This document shows, one piece after another, positions 1 through 12,703 of a stretch of DNA of 64,000 bases. The notes beneath the pieces were generated by a model that was not told where the DNA came from, made no database searches, and saw nothing but the letters and a program-made list of their open reading frames with translations. How positions within the stretch are numbered: position 1 is the first letter of the stretch; every line of letters starts with the position of its first letter. The stretch comes from Mixophyes australis (lineage: Eukaryota; Chordata; Amphibia; Anura; Limnodynastidae): the NCBI GenBank assembly GCA_036250195.1, contig JAVHZZ010000074.1, positions 62,001 through 126,000 of the forward strand, in the 5' to 3' direction. The position numbers were made by a program, and so were the translations under genes.

Positions 1-537
1 TTTACATAATTCTTGTTTCTCATGACATTTCTAACATTGCCCACAATTATCAAATTTCTAAGTCTTTCTGAGCAAGAGAAATCGCAAAAGATAGTCATTT
101 CTTCATTGCCGTCCAAAAACAAGGCTTTTTTACACTCCTGTCTCCCTTTCTCTTGGAAACAATGACTTACATCAATCCTTTTACATAATTCTTGTTTCTC
201 ATGACATTTCTAACATTGCCCACAATTATCAACTTTCTAAGTCTTTCTGATCAAGAAAAATCGCAAAACATAGTCATTTCTTCATTGCCGTCCAAAAACA
301 AGGCTTTTTTACACTCCTGTCTCACTTTCTCTTGGAAACAATGACTAACATCAATCCTTTTACATAATTCTTGTTTCTCATGACATTTCTAACATTGCCC
401 ACAATTATCAACTTTCTAAGTCTTTCTGAGCAAGAGAAATCGCAAAAGATAGTCATTTCTTCATTGCCGTCCAAAAACAAGGCTTTTTTACACTCCTGTC
501 TCCCTTTCTCTTGGAAACAATGACTAACATCAATCCT

Positions 538-1789
538 TTTACATAATTCTTGTTTCTCATGACATTTCTAACATTGCCCACAATTATCAACTTTCTAAGT
601 CTTTCTGAGCAAGAGAAATCGCAAAAGATAGTCATTTCTTCATTGCCGTCCAAAAACAAGGCTTTTTTACACTCCTGTCTCCCTTTCTCTTGGAAACAAT
701 GACTAACATCAATCCTTTTACATAATTCTTGTTTCTCATGACATTTCTAACATTGCCCACCATTATCAACTTTCTAAGTCTTTCTGAGCAAGAGAAATCG
801 CAAAAGACAGTCATTTCTTCATTGCCGTCCAAAAACAACGCTTTTTTACACTCCTGTCTCCCTTTCTCTTGCAAACAATGACTTACATCAATCCTTTTAC
901 ATAATTCTTGTTTCTCATGACATTTCTAACATTGCCCACAATTATCAACTTTCTAAGTCTTTCTGAGCAAGAGAAATCGCAAAAGATAGTCATTTCTTCA
1001 TTGCCGTCCAAAAACAAGCTTTTTTACACTCCTGTCTCCCTTTCTCTTGGAAACAATGACTAACATCAATCCTTTTACATAATTCTTGTTTCTCATGACA
1101 TTTCTAACATTGCCCACAATTATCAACTTTCTAAGTCTTTCTGAGCAAGAGAAATCGCAAAAGATAGTCATTTCTTCATTGCCGTCCAAAAACAAGGCTT
1201 TTTTACACTCCTGTCTCCCTTTCTCTTGGAAACAATGACTTACATCAATCCTTTTACATAATTCTTGTTTCTCATGACATTTCTAACATTGCCCACAATT
1301 ATCAACTTTCTAAGTCTTTCTGAGCAAGAGAAATCGCAAAAGATAGTCATTTCTTCATTGCCGTCCAAAAACAAGACTTTTTTACACTCCTGTCTCCCTT
1401 TCTCTTGGAAACAATGACTTACATCAATCCTTTTACATAATTCTTGTTTCTCATGACATTTCTAACATTGCCCACAATTATCAACTTTCTAAGTCTTTCT
1501 GAGCAAGAGAAATCGCAAAACATAGTAATTTCTTCATTGCCGTCCAAAAACAACGCTTTTTTACACTCCTGTTTCACTTTCTCTTGGAAACAATGACTAA
1601 CATCAATCCTTTTACATAATTCTTGTTTCTCATGACATTTCTAACATTGCCCACAATTATCAACTTTCTAAGTCTTTCAGAGCAAGAGAAATCGCAAAAG
1701 ATAGTCATTTCTTCATTGCCGTCCAAAAACAAGGCTTTTTTACACTCCTGTCTCCCTTTCTCTTGGAAACAATGACTAACATCAATCCT
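538..1789. repeat. 7-monomer HOR unit, Domain 1, copy 1
   Basis: Seven monomers in order: plain; ACCATTA/GACAG/AACG with CTTGCAAAC; 178-bp deletion monomer (896-1073); plain; AAGACT; TAGTAATTT with TGTTTCAC; CTTTCAGAGC. The total is 1252 bp because of the single 1-bp loss. The same order follows at 1790-3041. Private differences from that copy are the ACCATTA and AAGACT changes. Confidence 0.9.
1074..1252. repeat. Reference (consensus-type) monomer
   Basis: This copy carries the commonest base at every diagnostic site and serves as the numbering reference. Sites that vary repeatedly across the array are: 5 and 10 (AAATAAATC form), 31, 35, 39 (G/A, giving TTACCC), 50, 54 (C/A), 64, 69, 72 with 78 (GAGCAAGAG to GATCAAGAA), 75, 90, 92 (T/C), 104, 111, 116, 123 (G/C/T), 137-138, 145, 150 (C/G), 151 and 168 (T/A). 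An A5 tract (115-119) and a T6 tract (126-131) lie six bases apart. Positions 133-153 are almost pure pyrimidine. There are two CpGs, at 83-84 and 110-111, and the position-123 C variant adds a third. Confidence 0.97.
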
Positions 1790-3041
1790 TTTACATAATT
1801 CTTGTTTCTCATGACATTTCTAACATTGCCCACAATTATCAACTTTCTAAGTCTTTCTGAGCAAGAGAAATCGCAAAAGATAGTCATTTCTTCATTGCCG
1901 TCCAAAAACAAGGCTTTTTTACACTCCTGTCTCCCTTTCTCTTGGAAACAATGACTAACATCAATCCTTTTACATAATTCTTGTTTCTCATGACATTTCT
2001 AACATTGCCCACAATTATCAACTTTCTAAGTCTTTCTGAGCAAGAGAAATCGCAAAAGACAGTCATTTCTTCATTGCCGTCCAAAAACAACGCTTTTTTA
2101 CACTCCTGTCTCCCTTTCTCTTGCAAACAATGACTTACATCAATCCTTTTACATAATTCTTGTTTCTCATGACATTTCTAACATTGCCCACAATTATCAA
2201 CTTTCTAAGTCTTTCTGAGCAAGAGAAATCGCAAAAGATAGTCATTTCTTCATTGCCGTCCAAAAACAAGCTTTTTTACACTCCTGTCTCCCTTTCTCTT
2301 GGAAACAATGACTAACATCAATCCTTTTACATAATTCTTGTTTCTCATGACATTTCTAACATTGCCCACAATTATCAACTTTCTAAGTCTTTCTGAGCAA
2401 GAGAAATCGCAAAAGATAGTCATTTCTTCATTGCCGTCCAAAAACAAGGCTTTTTTACACTCCTGTCTCCCTTTCTCTTGGAAACAATGACTTACATCAA
2501 TCCTTTTACATAATTCTTGTTTCTCATGACATTTCTAACATTGCCCACAATTATCAACTTTCTAAGTCTTTCTGAGCAAGAGAAATCGCAAAAGATAGTC
2601 ATTTCTTCATTGCCGTCCAAAAACAAGGCTTTTTTACACTCCTGTCTCCCTTTCTCTTGGAAACAATGACTTACATCAATCCTTTTACATAATTCTTGTT
2701 TCTCATGACATTTCTAACATTGCCCACAATTATCAACTTTCTAAGTCTTTCTGAGCAAGAGAAATCGCAAAACATAGTAATTTCTTCATTGCCGTCCAAA
2801 AACAACGCTTTTTTACACTCCTGTTTCACTTTCTCTTGGAAACAATGACTAACATCAATCCTTTTACATAATTCTTGTTTCTCATGACATTTCTAACATT
2901 GCCCACAATTATCAACTTTCTAAGTCTTTCAGAGCAAGAGAAATCGCAAAAGATAGTCATTTCTTCATTGCCGTCCAAAAACAAGGCTTTTTTACACTCC
3001 TGTCTCCCTTTCTCTTGGAAACAATGACTTACATCAATCCT
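1790..3041. repeat. 7-monomer HOR unit, Domain 1, copy 2
   Basis: Direct tandem copy of 538-1789 at an offset of 1252 bp, with its own 178-bp deletion monomer at 2148-2325. Its last monomer ends in the TTACAT form rather than TAACAT. The divergent AAATAAATC monomer follows at once. Confidence 0.9.
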
Positions 3042-3220
3042 TTTAAATAAATCTTGTTTCTCATGACATTTCTAACAATGCCCTCAATTATCAACTTTCT
3101 AAGTCTTTCTGAGCAAGAACAATTGCAAAACAAAGTCATTTCTTCATTGCCGTCCAAAAACAACGCTTTTTTACACTCCTGTCTCCCTTTCTCTTGGAAA
3201 CAATGACTTACATCAATCCT
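3042..3220. repeat. Divergent AAATAAATC monomer, copy 1
   Basis: It differs from consensus at positions 5, 10, 37, 42, 79, 80 and several sites in the TTGCAAAACAAAG stretch, plus position 123 C. It is among the most changed monomers of Domain 1 and sits directly after an HOR unit. Confidence 0.9.
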
Positions 3221-4831
3221 TTTACATAATTCTTGTTTCTCATGACATTTCTAACATTGCCCACAATTATCAACTTTCTAAGTCTTTCTGAGCAAGAGAA
3301 ATCGCAAAAGATAGTCATTTCTTCATTGCCGTCCAAAAACAAGGCTTTTTTACACTCCTGTCTCCCTTTCTCTTGGAAACAATGACTTACATCAATCCTT
3401 TTACATAATTCTTGTTTCTCATGACATTTATAACATTGCCCACAATTATCAACTTTCTAAGTCTTTCTGAGCAAGAGAAATCGCAAAAGATAGTCATTTC
3501 TTCATTGCCGTCCAAAAACAACGCTTTTTTACACTCCTGTCTCCCTTTCCCTTGGAAACAATGACTTACATCAATCCTTTTACATAATTCTTGTTTCTCA
3601 TGACATTTCTAACATTGCCCACAATTATCAACTTTCTAAGTCTTTCTGAGCAAGAGAAATCGCAAAAGATAGTCATTTCTTCATTGCCGTCCAAAAACAA
3701 CGCTTTTTTACACTCCTGTCTCCCTTTCTCTTGGAAACAATGACTAACATCAATCCTTTTACATAATTCTTGTTTCTCATGACATTTCTAACATTGCCCA
3801 CAATTATCAACTTTCTAAGTCTTTCTGATCAAGAAAAATCGCAAAACATAGTTATTTCTTCATTGCCGTCCAAAAACAAGGCTTTTTTACACTCCTGTCT
3901 CACTTTCTCTTGGAAACAATGACTAACATCAATCCTTTTACATAATTCTTGTTTCTCATGACATTTCTAACATTGCCCACAATTATCAACTTTCTAAGTC
4001 TTTCTGAGCAAGAGAAATCGCAAAAGATAGTCATTTCTTCATTGCCGTCCAAAAACAAGGCTTTTTTACACTCCTGTCTCCCTTTCTCTTGGAAACAATG
4101 ACTTACATCAATCCTTTTACATAATTCTTGTTTCTCATGACATTTCTAACATTGCCCACAATTATCAACTTTCTAAGTCTTTCTGAGCAAGAGAAATCGC
4201 AAAAGATAGTCATTTCTTCATTGCCGTCCAAAAACAAGGCTTTTTTACACTCCTGTCTCCCTTTCTCTTGGAAACAATGACTAACATCAATCCTTTTACT
4301 TAATTCTTGTTTCTCATGACATTTCTAACATTGCCCACAATTATCAACTTTCTAAGTCTTTCTGAGCAAGAGAAATCGCAAAAGATAGTCATTTCTTCAT
4401 TGCCGTCCAAAAACAAGGCTTTTTTACACTCCTGTCTCCCTTTCTCTTGGAAACAATGACTTACATCAATCCTTTTACATAATTCTTGTTTCTCATGACA
4501 TTTCTAACATTGCCCACAATTATCAACTTTCTAAGTCTTTCTGAGCAAGAGAAATCGCAAAAGATAGTCATTTCTTCATTGCCGTCCAAAAACAAGGCTT
4601 TTTTACACTCCTGTCTCCCTTTCTCTTGGAAACAATGACTTACATCAATCCTTTTACATAATTCTTGTTTCTCATGACATTTCTAACATTGCCCACAATT
4701 ATCAACTTTCTAAGTCTTTCTGAGCAAGAGAAATCGCAAAACATAGTAATTTCTTCATTGCCGTCCAAAAACAACGCTTTTTTACACTCCTGTTTCACTT
4801 TCTCTTGGAAACAATGACTAACATCAATCCT

Positions 4832-6083
4832 TTTACATAATTCTTGTTTCTCATGACATTTCTAACATTGCCCACAATTATCAACTTTCTAAGTCTTTCT
4901 GAGCAAGAGAAATCGCAAAAGACAGTCATTTCTTCATTGCCGTCCAAAAACAACGCTTTTTTACACTTCTGTCTCCCTTTCTCTTGCAAACAATGACTTA
5001 CATCAATCCTTTTACATAATTCTTGTTTCTCATGACATTTCTAACATTGCCCACAATTATCAACTTTCTAAGTCTTTCTGAGCAAGAGAAATCGCAAAAG
5101 ATAGTCATTTCTTCATTGCCGTCCAAAAACAAGCTTTTTTACACTCCTGTCTCCCTTTCTCTTGGAAACAATGACTAACATCAATCCTTTTACATAATTC
5201 TTGTTTCTCATGACATTTCTAACATTGCCCACAATTATCAACTTTCTAAGTCTTTCTGAGCAAGAGAAATCGCAAAAGATAGTCATTTCTTCATTGCCGT
5301 CCAAAAACAAGGCTTTTTTACACTCCTGTCTCCCTTTCTCTTGGAAACAATGACTTACATCAATCCTTTTACATAATTCTTGTTTCTCATGACATTTCTA
5401 ACATTGCCCACAATTATCAACTTTCTAAGTCTTTCTGAGCAAGAGAAATCGCAAAAGATAGTCATTTCTTCATTGCCGTCCAAAAACAAGGCTTTTTTAC
5501 ACTCCTGTCTCCCTTTCTCTTGGAAACAATGACTTACATCAATCCTTTTACATAATTCTTGTTTCTCATGACATTTCTAACATTGCCCACAATTATCAAC
5601 TTTCTAAGTCTTTCTGAGCAAGAGAAATCGCAAAACATAGTAATTTCTTCATTGCCGTCCAAAAACAACGCTTTTTTACACTCCTGTTTCACTTTCTCTT
5701 GGAAACAATGACTAACATCAATCCTTTTACATAATTCTTGTTTCTCATGACATTTCTAACATTGCCCACAATTATCAACTTTCTAAGTCTTTCAGAGCAA
5801 GAGAAATCGCAAAAGATAGTCATTTCTTCATTGCCGTCCAAAAACAAGGCTTTTTTACACTCCTGTCTCCCTTTCTCTTGGAAACAATGACTAACATCAA
5901 TCCTTTTACATAATTCTTGTTTCTCATGACATTTCTAACATTGCCCACAATTATCAACTTTCTAAGTCTTTCTGAGCAAGAGAAATCGCAAAAGATAGTC
6001 ATTTCTTCATTGCCGTCCAAAAACAAGGCTTTTTTACACTCCTGTCTCCCTTTCTCTTGGAAACAATGACTAACATCAATCCT
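4832..6083. repeat. 7-monomer HOR unit, Domain 1, copy 3 (permuted)
   Basis: The same monomer order as the two units before 3041, at an offset of 4115 bp, but starting from the GACAG/CTTGCAAAC monomer. A second partial unit follows at 6084-6440 (GACAG monomer plus deletion monomer). A private CACTTCTG change lies near 4966. Confidence 0.85.
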
Positions 6084-7872
6084 TTTACATAATTCTTGTT
6101 TCTCATGACATTTCTAACATTGCCCACAATTATCAACTTTCTAAGTCTTTCTGAGCAAGAGAAATCGCAAAAGACAGTCATTTCTTCATTGCCGTCCAAA
6201 AACAACGCTTTTTTACACTCCTGTCTCCCTTTCTCTTGCAAACAATGACTTACATCAATCCTTTTACATAATTCTTGTTTCTCATGACATTTCTAACATT
6301 GCCCACAATTATCAACTTTCTAAGTCTTTCTGAGCAAGAGAAATCGCAAAAGATAGTCATTTCTTCATTGCCGTCCAAAAACAAGCTTTTTTACACTCCT
6401 GTCTCCCTTTCTCTTGGAAACAATGACTAACATCAATCCTTTTACATAATTCTTGTTTCTCATGACATTTCTAACATTGCCCACAATTATCAACTTTCTA
6501 AGTCTTTCTGAGCAAGAGAAATCGCAAAAGATAGTCATTTCTTCATTGCCGTCCAAAAACAACGCTTTTTTACACTCCTGTCTCCCTTTCCCTTGGAAAC
6601 AATGACTTACATCAATCCTTTTACATAATTCTTGTTTCTCATGACATTTCTAACATTGCCCACAATTATCAACTTTCTAAGTCTTTCTGATCAAGAAAAA
6701 TCGCAAAACATAGTCATTTCTTCATTGCCGTCCAAAAACAAGGCTTTTTTACACTCCTGTCTCCCTTTCTCTTGGAAACAATGACTAACATTAATCCTTT
6801 TACATAATTCTTGTTTCTCATGACATTTCTAACATTGCCCACAATTATCAACTTTCTAAGTCTTTCTGAGCAAGAGAAATCGCAAAAGATAGTCATTTCT
6901 TCATTGCCGTCCAAAAACAAGGCTTTTTTACACTCCTGTCTCCCTTTCGCTTGGAAACAATGACTTACATCAATCCTTTTACATAATTCTTGTTTCTCAT
7001 GACATTTCTAACATTGCCCACAATTATCAACTTTCTAAGTCTTTCTGAGCAAGAGAAATCGCAAAAGATAGTCATTTCTTCATTGCCGTCCAAAAACAAG
7101 GCTTTTTTACACTCCTGTCTCCCTTTCTCTTGGAAACAATGACTAACATCAATCCTTTTACATAATTATTGTTTCTCATGACATTTCTAACATTGCCCAC
7201 AATTATCAACTTTCTAAGTCTTTCTGAGCAAGAGAAATCGCAAAAGACAGTCATTTCTTCATTGCCGTCCAAAAACAACGCTTTTGTACACTCCTGTCTC
7301 CCTTTCTCTTGGAAACAATGACTTACATCAATCCCTTTACATAATTCTTGTTTCTCATGACATTTCTAACATTGCCCACAATTATCAAATTTCTAAGTCT
7401 TTCTGAGCAAGAGAAATCGCAAAAGATAGTCATTTCTTCATTGCCGTCCAAAAACAAGGCTTTTTTACACTCCTGTCTCCCTTTCTCTTGGAAACAATGA
7501 CTTACATCAATCCTTTTACATAATTCTTGTTTCTCATGACATTTCTAACATTGCCCACAATTATCAACTTTCTAAGTCTTTCTGATCAAGAAAAATCGCA
7601 AAACATAGTCATTTCTTCATTGCCGTCCAAAAACAAGGCTTTTTTACACTCCTGTCTCACTTTCTCTTGGAAACAATGACTAACATCAATCCTTTTACAT
7701 AATTCTTGTTTCTCATGACATTTCTAACATTGCCCACAATTATCAACTTTCTAAGTCTTTCTGAGCAAGAGAAATCGCAAAAGATAGTCATTTCTTCATT
7801 GCCGTCCAAAAACAAGGCTTTTTTACACTCCTGTCTCCCTTTCTCTTGGAAACAATGACTAACATCAATCCT

Positions 7873-9124
7873 TTTACATAATTCTTGTTTCTCATGACAT
7901 TTCTAACATTGCCCACAATTATCAACTTTCTAAGTCTTTCTGAGCAAGAGAAATCGCAAAAGATAGTCATTTCTTCATTGCCGTCCAAAAACAAGGCTTT
8001 TTTACACTCCTGTCTCCCTTTCTCTTGGAAACAATGACTAACATCAATCCTTTTACATAATTCTTGTTTCTCATGACATTTCTAACATTGCCCACCATTA
8101 TCAACTTTCTAAGTCTTTCTGAGCAAGAGAAATCGCAAAAGACAGTCATTTCTTCATTGCCGTCCAAAAACAACGCTTTTTTACACTCCTGTCTCCCTTT
8201 CTCTTGCAAACAATGACTTACATCAATCCTTTTACATAATTCTTGTTTCTCATGACATTTCTAACATTGCCCACAATTATCAACTTTCTAAGTCTTTCTG
8301 AGCAAGAGAAATCGCAAAAGATAGTCATTTCTTCATTGCCGTCCAAAAACAAGCTTTTTTACACTCCTGTCTCCCTTTCTCTTGGAAACAATGACTAACA
8401 TCAATCCTTTTACATAATTCTTGTTTCTCATGACATTTCTAACATTGCCCACAATTATCAACTTTCTAAGTCTTTCTGAGCAAGAGAAATCGCAAAAGAT
8501 AGTCATTTCTTCATTGCCGTCCAAAAACAAGGCTTTTTTACACTCCTGTCTCCCTTTCTCTTGGAAACAATGACTTACATCAATCCTTTTACATAATTCT
8601 TGTTTCTCATGACATTTCTAACATTGCCCACAATTATCAACTTTCTAAGTCTTTCTGAGCAAGAGAAATCGCAAAAGATAGTCATTTCTTCATTGCCGTC
8701 CAAAAACAAGGCTTTTTTACACTCCTGTCTCCCTTTCTCTTGGAAACAATGACTTACATCAATCCTTTTACATAATTCTTGTTTCTCATGACATTTCTAA
8801 CATTGCCCACAATTATCAACTTTCTAAGTCTTTCTGAGCAAGAGAAATCGCAAAACATAGTAATTTCTTCATTGCCGTCCAAAAACAACGCTTTTTTACA
8901 CTCCTGTTTCACTTTCTCTTGGAAACAATGACTAACATCAATCCTTTTACATAATTCTTGTTTCTCATGACATTTCTAACATTGCCCACAATTATCAACT
9001 TTCTAAGTCTTTCAGAGCAAGAGAAATCGCAAAAGATAGTCATTTCTTCATTGCCGTCCAAAAACAAGGCTTTTTTACACTCCTGTCTCCCTTTCTCTTG
9101 GAAACAATGACTAACATCAATCCT
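7873..9124. repeat. 7-monomer HOR unit, Domain 1, copy 4
   Basis: Copy of 538-1789 at an offset of exactly 7335 bp, including the ACCATTA change and the deletion monomer (8231-8408). Confidence 0.9.
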
Positions 9125-10376
9125 TTTACATAATTCTTGTTTCTCATGACATTTCTAACATTGCCCACAATTATCAACTTTCTAAGTCTTTCTGAGCAAG
9201 AGAAATCGCAAAAGATAGTCATTTCTTCATTGCCGTCCAAAAACAAGGCTTTTTTACACTTCTGTCTCCCTTTCTCTTGGAAACAATGACTAACATCAAT
9301 CCTTTTACATAATTCTTCTTTCTCATGACATTTCTAACATTGCCCACAATTATCAACTTTCTAAGTCTTTCTGAGCAAGAGAAATCGCAAAAGACAGTCA
9401 TTTCTTCATTGCCGTCCAAAAACAACGCTTTTTTACACTCCTGTCTCCCTTTCTCTTGCAAACAATGACTTACATCAATCCTTTTACATAATTCTTGTTT
9501 CTCATGACATTTCTAACATTGCCCACAATTATCAACTTTCTAAGTCTTTCTGAGCAAGAGAAATCGCAAAAGATAGTCATTTCTTCATTGCCGTCCAAAA
9601 ACAAGCTTTTTTACACTCCTGTCTCCCTTTCTCTTGGAAACAATGACTAACATCAATCCTTTTACATAATTCTTGTTTCTCATGACATTTCTAACATTGC
9701 CCACAATTATCAACTTTCTAAGTCTTTCTGAGCAAGAGAAATCGCAAAAGATAGTCATTTCTTCATTGCCGTCCAAAAACAAGGCTTTTTTACACTCCTG
9801 TCTCCCTTTCTCTTGGAAACAATGACTTACATCAATCCTTTTACATAATTCTTGTTTCTCATGACATTTCTAACATTGCCCACAATTATCAACTTTCTAA
9901 GTCTTTCTGAGCAAGAGAAATCGCAAAAGATAGTCATTTCTTCATTGCCGTCCAAAAACAAGGCTTTTTTACACTCCTGTCTCCCTTTCTCTTGGAAACA
10001 ATGACTTACATCAATCCTTTTACATAATTCTTGTTTCTCATGACATTTCTAACATTGCCCACAATTATCAACTTTCTAAGTCTTTCTGAGCAAGAGAAAT
10101 CGCAAAACATAGTAATTTCTTCATTGCCGTCCAAAAACAACGCTTTTTTACACTCCTGTTTCACTTTCTCTTGGAAACAATGACTAACATCAATCCTTTT
10201 ACATAATTCTTGTTTCTCATGACATTTCTAACATTGCCCACAATTATCAACTTTCTAAGTCTTTCAGAGCAAGAGAAATCGCAAAAGATAGTCATTTCTT
10301 CATTGCCGTCCAAAAACAAGGCTTTTTTACACTCCTGTCTCCCTTTCTCTTGGAAACAATGACTTACATCAATCCT
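9125..10376. repeat. 7-monomer HOR unit, Domain 1, copy 5
   Basis: Copy of 1790-3041 at offset 7335 bp, with the deletion monomer at 9483-9660. Private changes are CACTTCTG near 9258 and ATTCTTCTTTC near 9315. The divergent monomer follows at 10377, as in the earlier copy. Confidence 0.9.
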
Positions 10377-10555
10377 TTTAAATAAATCTTGTTTCTCATG
10401 ACATTTCTAACAATGCCCTCAATTATCAACTTTCTAAGTCTTTCTGAGCAAGAACAATTGCAAAACAAAGTCATTTCTTCATTGCCGTCCAAAAACAACG
10501 CTTTTTTACACTCCTGTCTCCCTTTCTCTTGGAAACAATGACTTACATCAATCCT
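10377..10555. repeat. Divergent AAATAAATC monomer, copy 2
   Basis: Carries the same set of changes as the monomer at 3042, at offset 7335 bp, as part of long segment B. Confidence 0.9.
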
Positions 10556-11271
10556 TTTACATAATTCTTGTTTCTCATGACATTTCTAACATTGCCCACA
10601 ATTATCAACTTTCTAAGTCTTTCTGAGCAAGAGAAATCGCAAAAGATAGTCATTTCTTCATTGCCGTCCAAAAACAAGGCTTTTTTACACTCCTGTCTCC
10701 CTTTCTCTTGGAAACAATGACTTACATCAATCCTTTTACATAATTCTTGTTTCTCATGACATTTATAACATTGCCCACAATTATCAACTTTCTAAGTCTT
10801 TCTGAGCAAGAGAAATCGCAAAAGATAGTCATTTCTTCATTGCCGTCCAAAAACAACGCTTTTTTACACTCCTGTCTCCCTTTCCCTTGGAAACAATGAC
10901 TTACATCAATCCTTTTACATAATTCTTGTTTCTCATGACATTTCTAACATTGCCCACAATTATCAACTTTCTAAGTCTTTCTGAGCAAGAGAAATCGCAA
11001 AAGATAGTCATTTCTTCATTGCCGTCCAAAAACAACGCTTTTTTACACTCCTGTCTCCCTTTCTCTTGGAAACAATGACTAACATCAATCCTTTTACATA
11101 ATTCTTGTTTCTCATGACATTTCTAACATTGCCCACAATTATCAACTTTCTAAGTCTTTCTGATCAAGAAAAATCGCAAAACATAGTTATTTCTTCATTG
11201 CCGTCCAAAAACAAGGCTTTTTTACACTCCTGTCTCACTTTCTCTTGGAAACAATGACTAACATCAATCCT

Positions 11272-11450
11272 TTTACATAATTCTTGTTTCTCATGACATT
11301 TCTAACATTGCCCACAATTATCAACTTTCTAAGTCTTTCTGAGCAAGAGAAATCGCAAAAGATAGTCATTTCTTCATTGCCGTCCAAAAACAAGGCTTTT
11401 TTACACTCCTGTCTCCCTTTCTCTTGGAAACAATGACTAACATCAATTCT
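11272..11450. repeat. Single-monomer insertion inside duplicated segment
   Basis: This monomer, with a private TCAATTCTTTT change, has no partner in copy A. The offset between the copies rises from 7335 to 7514 bp across it, exactly one monomer. The alternative is loss of the partner near 3.94 kb in copy A. Confidence 0.8.
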
Positions 11451-12524
11451 TTTACATAATTCTTGTTTCTCATGACATTTCTAACATTGCCCACAATTAT
11501 CAACTTTCTAAGTCTTTCTGAGCAAGAGAAATCGCAAAAGATAGTCATTTCTTCATTGCCGTCCAAAAACAAGGCTTTTTTACACTCCTGTCTCCCTTTC
11601 TCTTGGAAACAATGACTTACATCAATCCTTTTACATAATTCTTGTTTCTCATGACATTTCTAACATTGCCCACAATTATCAACTTTCTAAGTCTTTCTGA
11701 GCAAGAGAAATCGCAAAAGATAGTCATTTCTTCATTGCCGTCCAAAAACAAGGCTTTTTTACACTCCTGTCTCCCTTTCTCTTGGAAACAATGACTAACA
11801 TCAATCCTTTTACTTAATTCTTGTTTCTCATGACATTTCTAACATTGCCCACAATTATCAACTTTCTAAGTCTTTCTGAGCAAGAGAAATCGCAAAAGAT
11901 AGTCATTTCTTCATTGCCGTCCAAAAACAAGGCTTTTTTACACTCCTGTCTCCCTTTCTCTTGGAAACAATGACTTACATCAATCCTTTTACATAATTCT
12001 TGTTTCTCATGACATTTCTAACATTGCCCACAATTATCAACTTTCTAAGTCTTTCTGAGCAAGAGAAATCGCAAAAGATAGTCATTTCTTCATTGCCGTC
12101 CAAAAACAAGGCTTTTTTACACTCCTGTCTCCCTTTCTCTTGGAAACAATGACTTACATCAATCCTTTTACATAATTCTTGTTTCTCATGACATTTCTAA
12201 CATTGCCCACAATTATCAACTTTCTAAGTCTTTCTGAGCAAGAGAAATCGCAAAACATAGTAATTTCTTCATTGCCGTCCAAAAACAACGCTTTTTTACA
12301 CTCCTGTTTCACTTTCTCTTGGAAACAATGACTAACATCAATCCTTTTACATAATTCTTGTTTCTCATGACATTTCTAACATTGCCCACAATTATCAACT
12401 TTCTAAGTCTTTCAGAGCAAGAGAAATCGCAAAAGATAGTCATTTCTTCATTGCCGTCCAAAAACAAGGCTTTTTTACACTCCTGTCTCCCTTTCTCTTG
12501 GAAACAATGACTTACATCAATCCT

Positions 12525-12703
12525 TTTAAATAAATCTTGTTTCTCATGACATTTCTAACAATGCCCTCAATTATCAACTTTCTAAGTCTTTCTGAGCAAG
12601 AACAATTGCAAAACAAAGTCATTTCTTCATTGCCGTCCAAAAACAACGCTTTTTTACACTCCTGTCTCCCTTTCTCTTGGAAACAATGACTTACATCAAT
12701 CCT
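12525..12703. repeat. Divergent AAATAAATC monomer, copy 3
   Basis: Carries the same changes again, exactly 12 monomers (2148 bp) after copy 2. The match to the region after 10377 continues for about two monomers and then stops before the ATTTATAAC mark, so only part of the block was copied. Confidence 0.9.

Larger units (their letters stand above)
1..4831. repeat. Long duplicated segment, copy A
   Basis: Contains two HOR units, the AAATAAATC monomer, the ATTTATAAC/CCCTTGG monomer, the TAGTTATTT monomer and the TTTACTTAAT monomer, in an order repeated at 7336-12345. The offset is 7335 bp up to about 3.9 kb, then 7514 bp from the TTTACTTAAT mark (4297 against 11811). The left end is cut by the window. 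Confidence 0.9.
7336..12345. repeat. Long duplicated segment, copy B
   Basis: Monomer-for-monomer match to 1-4831, starting with the same position-54 A monomer. It carries one extra monomer at 11272-11450. The 7335-bp spacing equals 41 monomers minus the four 1-bp deletions in between. Confidence 0.9.

Noticed and set aside
1224..1240. CENP-B box, because the monomer contains CTTGGAAAC
   Set aside because: Eight central bases (TTGGAAAC) agree with the mammalian box, but the required TTCG and CGGG parts read TCTC and CAAT. Only about three of the nine essential positions match, so binding is not supported.
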